Part shown: positions 13,606-22,806 of the stretch, piece after piece
Layout: the number at the start of each line of letters is the position of its first letter
Position numbering within the stretch: the first letter of the stretch is position 1
Assembly (NCBI RefSeq): GCF_000485595.1
Contig: NW_014577202.1
Span: forward strand, 217,492-242,116
Origin: Priapulus caudatus
Lineage: Eukaryota > Priapulida > Priapulimorpha > Priapulimorphida > Priapulidae
Length of the DNA: 24,625 nucleotides
Direction: 5' to 3'
The notes under the pieces: model-generated
The model's database searches: none
What the model was told of the DNA's origin: nothing
The model's input: only the letters and a program-made list of their open reading frames with translations
Made by a program: the position numbers and the translations under genes

Positions 13606-13901
13606 TCACTCACTCACTCACTCACACACAGAGCACGTAGAGAGACATTCACAGATACACGCACGTAGTAGACACGTGCGTATTTACATAGACACGCACG
13701 CATAGAAGCACGCACGCACGCACGGATGCACGTGTGTGCCCATAGAGACACGGACACCGAAGCGGATAAAGGTATACAGACACACGCGCACACATGGACA
13801 CGCACACGTACGCGCGCACACACACAGAGCAGCCGCGCGCGCGACTCACACACACACACAACACACACAAAACACACAACACACACACACACATACGCAC
13901 A

Positions 13902-13990
<89 letters not shown>

Positions 13991-13995
13991 GCACA

Positions 13996-14037
<42 letters not shown>

Positions 14038-14051
14038 ACACACCACACACA

Positions 14052-14097
<46 letters not shown>

Positions 14098-14193
14098 CAC
14101 ACACACACACACACACACACCACACAAACACACACACACCACACACACACACACACACACATACACACACACACACACACCACACACACACAC

Positions 14194-14246
<53 letters not shown>
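13606..14246. repeat. Compound CACT and CA microsatellite
   Basis: (TCAC)n at 13606-13626 leads into GCA/CG-interrupted CA sequence and then nearly continuous CA from about 13847 to 14246, with CAACAC and CACCAC slips. The His/Thr-rich and Cys/Val-rich frames over it are not genes. Confidence 0.95.
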
Positions 14247-14248
<2 letters not shown>

Positions 14249-14654
14249 ATGCGCGCACGAGCAAAATTATATAGCCATATGAAAGAACAAATGATGTCAC
14301 GCAGCGTCATGCAATGTACGGGACTGCGACGCGACACAACACGAAAACAACTAAATAATCTTGCAGCCTATTCCACATTGAACATGCGTCCCATGTTTTT
14401 GCAATGAAACGGTTCAGTGTCGACTCTTAAGCCTCATAGCTAATTAGGTGATATAAATAGGAAACGCGCGGGGAAGGCGAAACTGCCGGCAGTTATGCTA
14501 TTAACTGTCTACGCCGTAAAATGTCAACATTGTCATCAGATTGCGCAGATACTGGCATTCCTCGTGCGCAGTAGTCCGACAACTGCATGCGAATAATTCG
14601 GCCATCTCGACGCGCACATATTTATTTATGTAGCGAGTGGCTGACCGATCAGCC

Positions 14655-14666
14655 TGCGCATGCGCG
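14655..14666. promoter_or_regulatory. NRF-1 / erect wing-like site near a donor-like GTGAGT
   Basis: TGCGCATGCGCG lies about 30 bases upstream of GTATG|GTGAGTG in CpG-rich sequence. A promoter with a short first exon would look like this, but no coding frame or initiator confirms it. Confidence 0.25.
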
Positions 14667-16366
14667 GACACGGACGACGAAGGGTACGCCACGTATGGTG
14701 AGTGCGCAAGAACGCTGGCAGACGAGAGGTGGATGGGAGGGGGAGGGGTAAGATCGTGCAAAAAAACGTTCGTTATTCGCCAAGGGCAAACGTCAATTCG
14801 TCAGATATTTATCTGATAACGAGTGAGGATGTTTCGATGCGAGCAAATACCCGTCGGAAACTGAAGCGATCTTTCGCGAACGGGGTAAAATGTGTTCTTC
14901 TAAGGCTTCACCGTGCAGAAAACCACGCCATGCAACATATCTTCTACACTTTTGTTTAACGATAGCCTCATCGTCAATTGCAAATTCCAATAATTACTTA
15001 CATAAATAAACAGAATTAGTATACCGGACAGGCCATCTCCAATGCATTAAGGTATTAGGCGTTAAGCCGTGGTCATATGGTACGAAGACAAACAGCCATA
15101 ACTGGCAATATTTATTGCCACACGTATAGCTGCGAGAATGCTTTGTCCTATTGCAGACCTGCTATTCGCGCCGATGTATCTGGAATACTTATACGTAATC
15201 TAAATTAAATTAATGGCAAGAATTCCTCCATAGTCCTAGAATAATTATTATAATTCACAAATACACAAACATACACACACGCGCGGACACACGCACACAC
15301 GCAGCGGCACACACGCCGTACACACGCATATAATAAATATAATATATATAGGTGATGCCAACTTTCATGCTAATCAAATTCCTATGGATAATTTTATTAT
15401 TTTACAATTACACCAAACAGAAACAAAAACATTTTTAAATAATTAAACATAGATACCAGGGCGTGTAATTATGAGACAACAAATTAACGCCGTTTCAATA
15501 TGTGCTTCGTCAGCTAAATCACTTGGTCTACAGCGGAAGGAAGCTAATTGTACGAAAACGCAAAAGCTGCGTCAGTGCCGAGCGTCAACATGTTTTGTGG
15601 CAATCTATACGTTGGTGTTTGCCTAATGTTATTAGTGATAATATTTGCTTCATTTGCAATAGGGAGAGTCTAAAATAGAATCCGCAGCTCTCTCTCCAGC
15701 CTCAAAGAACCGTTACGTATTTCATATACTGACAGTGGATGTTATAATAATATAATACGCTCTACGTACCCTAACTAATCAAGAAATCTTAGTAGGTATT
15801 GTAATGTTCCGTTAAATTTAGAGCAGACTGCACTTTAACTACAGGAGTACGCATAGTAGAATATCGTGTTTTGCAGTAATGAATAATCGACACGTAGAAT
15901 GCAATTCTAACTACTGCATAAACCCTGCGCGAAGTTTAGGTATCTAGAAATCAGAAATTGCTGTGTAAAGTACCATCAGCAACGCTATGATAATGAGCAG
16001 GAGCTAATTAAACATGTATTATTAGCTCTCGATACGAACAGTATAGTTGCTATTACGGGCATGCCAAGCGGCTAATTGTGACCAACTTATCTTTAATTGC
16101 AACGTAAAATGCGAACTAATCGCTCGCGTTAAACAGATATGCACAACCGATTCAAGCATATATACTGGTAACCATAACATATAGCTAACTATTATTGAAT
16201 ATAACAATGGTTACTATATAACACATAATTTCGATTCGAAAAATTGAGATTATTCTATATCTCGTGACGGATTTAGCATTACGCGGCGATGTTTTGTGCG
16301 CGAGCGACCTTTACCCGCTACTGTGATTCCTGATACCTCCCGCGCGCCTGTTGTTGTTTCTACGTA

Positions 16367-16408
16367 ACCAAGAGTAGATAATAACAAGTTATATTATCTA
16401 CTCTTGGT
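16367..16408. repeat. 17-bp perfect inverted repeat
   Basis: Arms ACCAAGAGTAGATAATA (16367-16383) and TATTATCTACTCTTGGT (16392-16408) are exact reverse complements with an 8-base spacer. It sits just upstream of the GCA-rich tract. It could be a cruciform or hairpin site or a tiny foldback relic. Confidence 0.9.
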
Positions 16409-16445
16409 AACACGCGCGAGAAATGCGCAGACGTGCACAGCGGGA

Positions 16446-16487
16446 GGCAGCAGCAGCAGCACAGCAGCGCAGAGCAGCAGCGAGCGC

Positions 16488-16519
<32 letters not shown>

Positions 16520-16570
16520 ACAGCAGCAGTGCAGTAGCAGCAGTCGCAGCAGCCGCAGCGCAGTAGCAGT

Positions 16571-16605
<35 letters not shown>

Positions 16606-16843
16606 GCCAGTAGCAGCAGCAGCAGCAGCAGCGCCAGTAGCAGCAGCAGCAGCGACAGCAGCAGTCGCAGCAGCCGCAGCCGCAGCGCAGCAGCAGCAGG
16701 CGAGCCAGCAGCAGCAGTAGCAGTAGCAGTAGCAGTGTAGCAGCAGCCGCAGCCGCAGCCGCAGCAGCAGTAGCAGCAGCCGCAGCAGCAGCAGCGAGCA
16801 GCAGCAGCAGCAGGCAGCAACAGCAGCGCAGCGAGTAGCAGCT
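16446..16843. repeat. GCA/CAG-rich imperfect trinucleotide tract
   Basis: About 400 bases of GCA units interrupted by GCC, GTA and GCGA. Read on the plus strand it gives Gln, Ser or Ala runs, as in polyglutamine regions of insect transcription factors. Frame changes and stops (from TAG within CAGTAGCAG) break every frame, so there is no uninterrupted coding tract as given. It could be a non-coding trinucleotide repeat or an exon corrupted by indels. Confidence 0.85.
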
Positions 16844-17064
16844 ACCGCGTCTTCAAACGCGCGCGAAAGCCCTGCACCTCCCGCTGAGCGAGCGAGCACT
16901 TAATTATCATGTCAGGGCTTAGGCGCACTCGATTCTCTCTGATCCACTTTTGTGATCATTTCCAGTTTAATTGCTGGTATTAGAGCGGCTAAATCGCCTG
17001 TTGCCGTATCGGTTACTGCGGGGCCGCGACTCTGGTGGCATTCGCAGCCTGTAACAACAACAAC

Positions 17065-17268
17065 ATGCCGATATCCCTAGTCGTACACGAGCAATCTCAG
17101 CCCCTATACTACACTCAACATTACATGCTCCCTCTATCCCCTCCTCCTCCTCTCGACCCCCTCTCCGTAAAGCCACCGTGTGCAGCACACGTGCGCAGAA
17201 TGGCCAATATGAAGCCTTTAGATCTCTCAGACATTACTCGGGTGTGGAATGCCGAGCATGCGAGGTAG
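17065..17268 (+). CDS. Small unrecognised open frame, doubtful
   Basis: A 67-codon frame from ATG to TAG; the frame is open upstream to the stop at 16990-16992. The product starts MPISLVVHEQSQ and has a Pro-rich middle (LSPPPPLDPLS). Its end contains MANMKPLDLSDITRVW, which looks more protein-like than most frames here. I do not recognise it and see no domain, signal peptide or membrane segment. CGAGGTAGCA at the end could be a weak donor (GAG|GTAGCA), and CATTTCCAG ending at 16965 could be an acceptor, but a stop (16990-16992) lies between that acceptor and the frame. It is single-copy in the window, so conservation cannot be tested here. It may well be a chance frame. Confidence 0.15.
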   Translation: MPISLVVHEQSQPLYYTQHYMLPLSPPPPLDPLSVKPPCAAHVRRMANMKPLDLSDITRVWNAEHAR

Positions 17269-17544
17269 CATCGAGCAGGGTTTCGGGGCAAAACTCTGGC
17301 AGGGGCCAGACGCTGGCACGATAAGGTCAACTCGACGGCGCACACGTGCAGCCATTGATCGTTGTCTGTCCATCTAATGAAATCGCCAGATGTTTACGTC
17401 GGCGAAAGCGGTGAGCGCGTTTTACACCTCGTCAGACGATCGACAGAGGCAGGAGGTTACAGCAGATCTCTAGATTTCTATTCCTCGCTTTTTTTTCTGA
17501 AGTTGGTAGTGAGGGAACCCCGCTGAGATCGGGCCTCCACAATT

Positions 17545-17752
17545 ATATATCACACACACATATGTAATACCAAATATATTATATATATATTATAATATAT
17601 TATATATATATATTATATGAAGAGCTATAAGAGCTAATAATAAGTATTATTAGCTCTTGATATATATATATATCAGGAGTAGTAATAGGATATATCTAGC
17701 CTGATATATATATATTATATATTTATTTATTTATATATATATATATATACTG
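17545..17752. repeat. TA-rich tract with palindromes
   Basis: TA dinucleotide runs flank a perfect inverted repeat, AAGAGCTAATAATA (17629-17642) and TATTATTAGCTCTT (17645-17658). TATCAGGAGTA at 17671-17681 is identical to the outer end of the foldback element at 19148, so this may be a related remnant. Confidence 0.8.
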
Positions 17753-17886
17753 CTACTAAACACGCATACATCCAAAGGAGGACGACTACCCAAATTTCTG
17801 TGGATCACGCGAAATTTGATAGTTCGCCTACGGCTGTCATTTTCTGGTAACTTTCAAACTTTCAAAGCTTTTGCGCAATTTATTAT

Positions 17887-19065
17887 ATGGAAAGCCATCC
17901 CCTTCAAAAATCATTTTCAAACATTTCAAATACACAATTTTAAATCAATTTAAAACATTTCAAATTAATTAATAAAAATACAAATACTTATAAGGTTCAA
18001 GAAAATTAAAATCAATTTTACACAAATAACAAATCAATTTATTAACTTTGCAAATTAATTCACAACTTTCCAAAATAATTGCCTGATGTACAAATTCCTT
18101 AACATCTTTGTAAAAATCATTTTCTAAACGTACAATTTATTTTCAAAACAACAAACCAATTTACTAACTTGCAATTTAATTGAGAACATATGTTACATAA
18201 ACTCACAATTGTTGAAATCTTGCTTCATCACCCTAACAATTGAAATTATATGTTTTAAATTAATTTACAGAATAACGAATCAGTTCACTAAGTTTGAAAT
18301 TAATTTATTTACTTTTTAACATTAATCACCAGAAATGCGAATCTATCTGTTGGTTTCAGAATTATTAGGTAACAAACGACAAATGTATAGCTTAAATTAC
18401 CAATTAATCATACAGCTTTCAAAACATATATAAACGTTTACAATCAAAGAGCTTATTTAACAACCAATTTATGCAACTTCCAATCTATTCAAGACCTCTG
18501 AAATCACTTACTAACGTTTACAATTTGCCGCCCCACTCTGTTGTTTCGGTCTGTGTGTAACACTATTCAGGAAACTTCGAATATATTCATATTGGACTTG
18601 CGATCTATTCACTACACTGACTTCCTCTCATCCGAACAGCCAACTACAAACCCAAACTTCAATCAATTCATTCTAAAAAGGCCCAGATGCTTCAGCTCGG
18701 ATGGATCGCTATTGGAGTTTTCGGAGATCCGATTTTCCACCCTGCGGGAAGCGCTGTACTGGTTACTTTGGTAGTAAATAGATTTCTGTTTATTTAGCCA
18801 TTATATTTAATTGAAACGCTTCAAGTGGCCTGTGGTCTACAGCGCTGCTGTAAACAAACACATCTTTCTCGCAGGCCGTGATTTTTTTCCTAGGATAATC
18901 AAGAACATAGGGGCTTCTAGTGAGCGCTGCCATTTTAATATAATTTTCTTGAACAATATATAAGTAATTTTTATTTTTATTAGCGTAATTTGAAATGTTT
19001 TAAATTGATTTAAAATTGTGTATTTGAAATGTTTGAAAATGATTTTGAAGGGGATGGCTTTCCAT
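17887..19065. mobile_element. Foldback / non-autonomous DNA element with ~125-bp inverted repeats
   Basis: The left arm (about 17887-18010) and the right arm (about 18938-19065) are near-perfect reverse complements, both ending ATGGAAAGCCATCCCCTTCA. ATTAT directly flanks the element on both sides (17882-17886 and 19066-19070), a candidate 5-bp target-site duplication. The interior holds diverged subrepeats of the type CAAATCAATTTATTAAC then CAAATTAATTCAC, at about 18020-18520. No transposase is visible, so it would depend on an unknown partner. The end sequence does not match a superfamily I can name with confidence. Confidence 0.8.
18790..18933 (-). CDS. 47-residue open frame inside the foldback element, doubtful
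   Basis: Begins AAAATGGCAGCGCTC and reads MAALTRSPYVLDYPRKK, then a Cys/Glu/Lys/Asp-rich middle, ending LNIMAK before TAA. It lies immediately inside the right inverted arm and points into the element. Its base composition is less AT-biased than its surroundings. The AAAATGGC start also resembles a YY1/pho binding core, so the segment could be regulatory instead. I recognise no domain and it is too short to be a transposase. It could be a captured host fragment. Confidence 0.15.
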   Translation of the reverse strand: MAALTRSPYVLDYPRKKITACEKDVFVYSSAVDHRPLEAFQLNIMAK

Positions 19066-19147
19066 ATTATGAAGCACATTTTCGAATTCTATTTATCAAG
19101 TTCATTTAGAGTCAGCAAAAGATTTTTATCGCTGAAAATGTGATTAT

Positions 19148-20009
19148 TATCAGGAGTAAGATAATATAGAGGAGTATGACTCTCCAAAACATGTGAATTT
19201 CAACTTTGCTTGCCTAATTTTACCGATGATATATTACGTGCAACTTCGATAAAAATTACATCTAAATGAGCGTTGGGACATCCGTCTCTAACTAAAACTT
19301 TACTTTGTTTAAATACCTCTTGCTTCCTTTACGGAGATATGGCTTTGAACGTCACACATGGTTCATAGTGTTTAACTAAGCTGGCGGCTCAGATTGCCCA
19401 GATAGCTTCGGAACAGTGGCTAGCCTGTGAGGAATGGTCTTGTTCTGTTGACAGAATGCCACCTGTTGGCGGCAGGAGTAAGATATATAGACTTCTATAT
19501 TATATTCTATAATATATTCATACACACTATATATATTATCTCTATAGATATAATATATACAGTAATATATATATACACACATATATACACACTATATATA
19601 TACACACTATACTATATTTCTTATATTTATTAATGTCTATCTTATTCTACTCCTGCCGCCAACGAGGTGGCAATTCTTGTCCAACAAGGACAAGACCATT
19701 CCTCAGCAGAGCTAAGCCACTGATTTCCGAAGCTATCATTTGTGGCAATCTGAGCCGCCAGCTTGATTAAAAGCACTATGAAGGCCATGTTCGACGTTCA
19801 ATAGCGTATATTCTCCCGTAAAGGCAAGAGGATATTTAAACCAAACGTAAAGTTTCTTAGTTAGAGACGGATGTCCAACGCATCATTTGACTGTAATATT
19901 CTATCGCGAGTTGGCAGGTAAATATATCATCGGTAAATTAGGCAAGCAAATGTGTGAAATTCACAGTTTTGGAGAGTCATACTCCTCTATATTATCTTAC
20001 TCCTGATTA
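19148..20009. mobile_element. Foldback element with ~350-bp inverted arms
   Basis: The left arm (19148 to about 19495) and the right arm (about 19635-20009) are reverse complements at roughly 85-90% by eye. Matching landmarks include GGAGTATGACTCTCC, GACATCCGTCTCTAACTAA and AGCTGGCGGCTCAGATTGCC. TGATTAT flanks both sides (19141-19147 and 20010-20016), a candidate 7-bp target-site duplication. The centre (about 19496-19634) is TA-rich. CAGGAGTAAGATA occurs at the outer end and again at the inner edge of the left arm. There is no coding capacity. Arm divergence suggests an old insertion, or noise. Confidence 0.85.
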
Positions 20010-20016
20010 TGATTAT

Positions 20017-20781
20017 AGATAAGTATGCGTAAGTAGACTAAAATTAGTTAGTTAGCGACAGGAAGAAAATGCGTATAATGTTTTAAAGTTATGAGTCGAA
20101 TATACTCACAGTATGTAAATATTGCCTTAGACGGGTCACCTCGTCTATGCATCGATTAGCATAAGTATACAGACTCAGAGTTTAGGATCAAAACAATGAA
20201 CTAAAACAGTGCGTTGGCTGCGATCGCGCGCTGTAGCGCTTGAACGCGCCAATACCGTGTTTATAACTGAGTGTTCACGTGATGATTGCTACGGGGCGTG
20301 CTGTCTAACCCGTTTTCGGGAATTTTATTCACGTAGTTAATTTCGCCAGTTCTCCGCTCGGCGCAGTCAGCCTTGTATGCTTGCTCGTGAAAGTAAGGTT
20401 TCAGGAGAACAAGCAGAAACAACGGCTGACGATGGTTTCTGTTAAAATAAATGGAAAAATGAGTTATACTAACTGTAATTATACTGTTTGTTAAGAAACC
20501 TTGATACATTGGTGAAGTAGCCATCACACGATCAGTGGCGGGATCCAGGATTCTAAAAAAAATGGAGGCGGGTGGAAAAGGAGGCGTGGTATGGAAATTG
20601 TACTCCCTCAAGAAATTAATTAAAAAATGTAGATAGCAGGAGATAGGTTGTTTGAGCGCACTTTTTGAGTACATTGATACAGCCATCATTGCTGACACGT
20701 ACGACAATTATCTATTTTAGTAGAACAATTTCTTTGCGCTTTAGCAGCACGGCATTGCATCTCGATGATACGGGCGGAGGG

Positions 20782-20782
<1 letters not shown>
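20017..20782. other. Intergenic stretch, no gene supported
   Basis: Apart from the hAT-like end at 20533 I see no structured feature. A 148-codon minus-strand frame (20261-20707) has no recognisable domain and spans the hAT-like sequence; I do not call it. Confidence 0.5.
20533..20549 (+). mobile_element. Possible hAT-type terminal inverted repeat remnant
   Basis: CAGTGGCGGGATCCAGG resembles the common hAT terminus beginning CAGTGGCG and is followed by an A-rich run. No opposite end was found in the window, so it is at most a truncated relic. Confidence 0.3.
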
Positions 20783-20818
<36 letters not shown>

Positions 20819-20898
20819 TACACACACGCGTACACGCACGCGCGCGCGCGCACGCGCACACGCACGTACGCACGGGCGAATAGACGTACGCACGCACC
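20783..20898. repeat. CA/CG microsatellite before block B2
   Basis: A CA tract grading into CG and CGTACG-rich sequence. It ends only about 30 bases upstream of the exon acceptor. In block B1 the equivalent tract joins block A1 to B1. Confidence 0.93.
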
Positions 20899-20928
20899 GT
20901 ACCTAACTGGTCTCTTCATTCGTTGCAG
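20897..20928 (+). promoter_or_regulatory. Splice acceptor with branchpoint
   Basis: CTAAC at 20903-20907 is a branchpoint match (A at 20906, 22 bases before the acceptor). It is followed by the pyrimidine-rich GGTCTCTTCATTCGTTGCAG, with AG at 20927-20928. B1 has the same layout. Confidence 0.7.
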
Positions 20929-21101
20929 GAATACGAGTACAGCCGCAAAACTTCCAACATCCGGGAATGTACGACAGGAAGCCACAATACTTCTCCGGCG
21001 GAAGTACCATGAATCTTCAGCCAGGCGGCACCAACAACCCTGGATCCTGGCCTGTCAACCACTATACTGCGCCCTACGAAACAAAATGCGGTGCCATCTA
21101 G
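20929..21101 (+). CDS. Coding exon of an unrecognised gene (cleaner copy)
   Basis: After the acceptor, two bases finish a split codon. The frame then stays open for 56 codons from 20931 to TAG at 21099-21101. The product is rich in Pro, Gly, Asn, Gln and Tyr: it contains QNFQHPGMYDRKPQYF, a Gly/Asn-rich centre (QPGGTNNPGSW) and HYTAPYETKCGAI at the end. It looks like a disordered, low-complexity tail, with no membrane segment, zinc finger or catalytic motif. A second plus-strand frame is also open, but its codons are less protein-like. The exon may be terminal, or may end at a donor after TGCG: B1 reads TGCGGTATGCC where B2 reads TGCGGTGCC. No AATAAA is close downstream, which slightly favours an internal exon. 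The rest of the gene is outside the window or unrecognised. The terminal Cys resembles a CaaX position only by coincidence of spacing. Confidence 0.6.
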
Positions 21102-21133
21102 TCTAGATGGCAATAAGGAAACTCGCCTAAACA

Positions 21134-21174
21134 AATTTCATCTCATTTTAGATGAGCTAGACAGAGATGAAATT
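21134..21174. repeat. 11-bp perfect inverted repeat downstream of the exon
   Basis: AATTTCATCTC (21134-21144) and GAGATGAAATT (21164-21174) are exact reverse complements about 20 bases apart. It lies about 30 bases after the exon stop. B1 has the same structure with errors. Confidence 0.7.
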
Positions 21175-22424
21175 CGTTTTGCGAATTGCCTTATGAGGTT
21201 ATGCATCGCTGGTGTTAGTGGCATTGTTGTTTGCACACGGTATACAGGAGTTAAACGTTTTTGTTATAACAAAGTTGCCAAAAAAATTTGCCAAAGTTTT
21301 GTATATGGCAGGATGTATATTACGTATGTATATAGCAGTAAAATACTTAAGTTTTATAGAGGCATGTAATACTGATCGTCCTATACATAACTAACACATC
21401 AGTGAGTTAGCACCCAAATATTGGCCAGCATCAACATTTGTTTGTTTATTATTAGTACGTATTAGGTGTGAGAATTTCAGATGTGGAATGTGATGCATTT
21501 CTAGATTTTCATATATATATATTCATGATCGGCCTCCTAGAGAATGGAATAAGGAGTTGCTACCCGAGTAAGTAGAGGAGATCCGGTGAATTCAATAGCA
21601 GACGAGAACGTATAGCTTAAACATGGCCGTATTGTGCGTATGGGCAAATTTGAAACAGCTCTCTTTATGATTGTTTGTTGTTTTATAGCTGTATGTTAAA
21701 TAATGCGTATTACTCCGTCAATGGATACATGACATGGGAAACATATAACAACGAAGCATTATGCATTGTGTGTATAAAGACACAAAATAGGTAACGCGTA
21801 TTCACTAATTCTCCCAGTAATTTAAGCGTCGATTATTCCGATTCGCTTTATAGTGTATTCTAGTAGTAATTATGCGTGTACATGCACAGTCCTACACACA
21901 AACCCGTGAAACTATTAGACGCAAGTTAACGTACGTAGAAAAATGCTGCTTTTTTCACAGAGACACGGCGCGACAATCACCGACTCGGGGCGAAAAATTA
22001 CCGAATGTTGTCTTTAGCGTTACACGGACTCGCGTCGACCTCGCGCTTGCTGTGCCCGTCCCTCGCCCGACCCTGTCTCGCTATCAATGCTCCCATTCAC
22101 CATCGAATGGCATCGGCTGGCTTTTACATTACCTCCATATGTTGGAGTTAGGGCTGGCGTGGGCCGACCGACACGGCCGTGGCGGGAGCACGCACCAGCA
22201 GGCGAGCGCTGCCGCGTAGTCGCCTTGTATATTTGCAGACGAAACTAGCTTCTGTTTGCATTCCAAACAGACAATATTATATTTAAATTATATAAATCAC
22301 AACATCTGTATTGTCGTAAGGAGTAGCTTGAGAGGAGCGACGCCGTGCTGATCGGGTTAATTTCGTAATAACCAACTTTACCGCGCGCGCGTGTAGGATA
22401 TGTACAGCGTTCGTTCGCGCCTCG
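21175..22424. other. Non-coding flank of the exon in block B2
   Basis: AT-rich, then CpG-rich at about 22010-22220. No gene supported: the 115-codon open frame at 21872-22219 is not preserved in B1. Confidence 0.5.
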
Positions 22425-22806
22425 CACGGGGAGATCGTAGCTCTAGAACTCTAGCCATTCGCTCTGCCACAGTTCTATAGGGCTATAGTTCTAGAGCTAT
22501 GTATACTAGGGAGATCGTAGCTCTAGAACTATAGCATTCGCTCTGCCCACAGTTTCTATAGGGCTATAGTTCTAGAGCTATACTTAGGGAGATCGTAGCT
22601 CTAGAACTCTAACCATTCGCTCTGCCACAGTTCTATAGGGCTATAGTTCTAGAGCTATACTAGGGGAGATAGTAGCTCTAGAACTATAGCCATTCGCTCT
22701 GCCACAGGCCTGTGGCAGAGTGAAGCGGGTATAGTTTTAGAGCTATACTAGGGGAGATCGTAGCTCTAGAGCGAATGGCTATAGTTTTAGCGCTAGGGGA
22801 GATCGT
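22425..22806. repeat. Hairpin minisatellite in B2 (~78-bp unit)
   Basis: Three clean units starting at about 22452, 22530 and 22611, then a terminal palindrome at 22697-22720 (half-site CTCTGCCACAGG) and inverted arm copies to about 22806. Each unit contains the CTATAGTTCTAGAGCTA and TAGCTCTAGAACTATAG arms, or a near match. Unit count agrees with B1. Confidence 0.9.

Larger units (their letters stand above)
14247..16445. other. Unique intergenic stretch
   Basis: No supportable gene. It contains a CpG-rich patch at about 14480-14900 with an NRF-1-like palindrome (14655-14666) and a consensus-like splice donor, ATG|GTGAGT, at 14697/14698. A short CA tract lies at about 15261-15326. The rest is AT-rich without recognisable structure. 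Confidence 0.55.

Noticed and set aside
13614-14407. Several 160-220 codon frames of Cys/Val or His/Thr
   Set aside because: Pure CA/TG repeat on both strands.
16360-16899. 179-codon minus-strand frame of Cys, Leu and Ala
   Set aside because: It is the complement of the GCA-rich tract; no transcript or domain support.
18541-18774. 77-codon frame inside the first foldback element
   Set aside because: Its first half is part of the CAAxTTxATTCA subrepeat pattern, and no domain is visible.
20261-20707. 148-codon minus-strand frame
   Set aside because: No domain or splice support, and it overlaps the hAT-like terminus; most likely chance.
21087-21101. CGAI at the exon end as a CaaX prenylation motif
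   Set aside because: G and A are poor matches for the aliphatic positions, and the true exon end is uncertain because B1 has a possible splice donor there.
22425-22806. CRISPR-like array
   Set aside because: The units are directly tandem with no unique spacers, carry long hairpins, and the window is eukaryotic.
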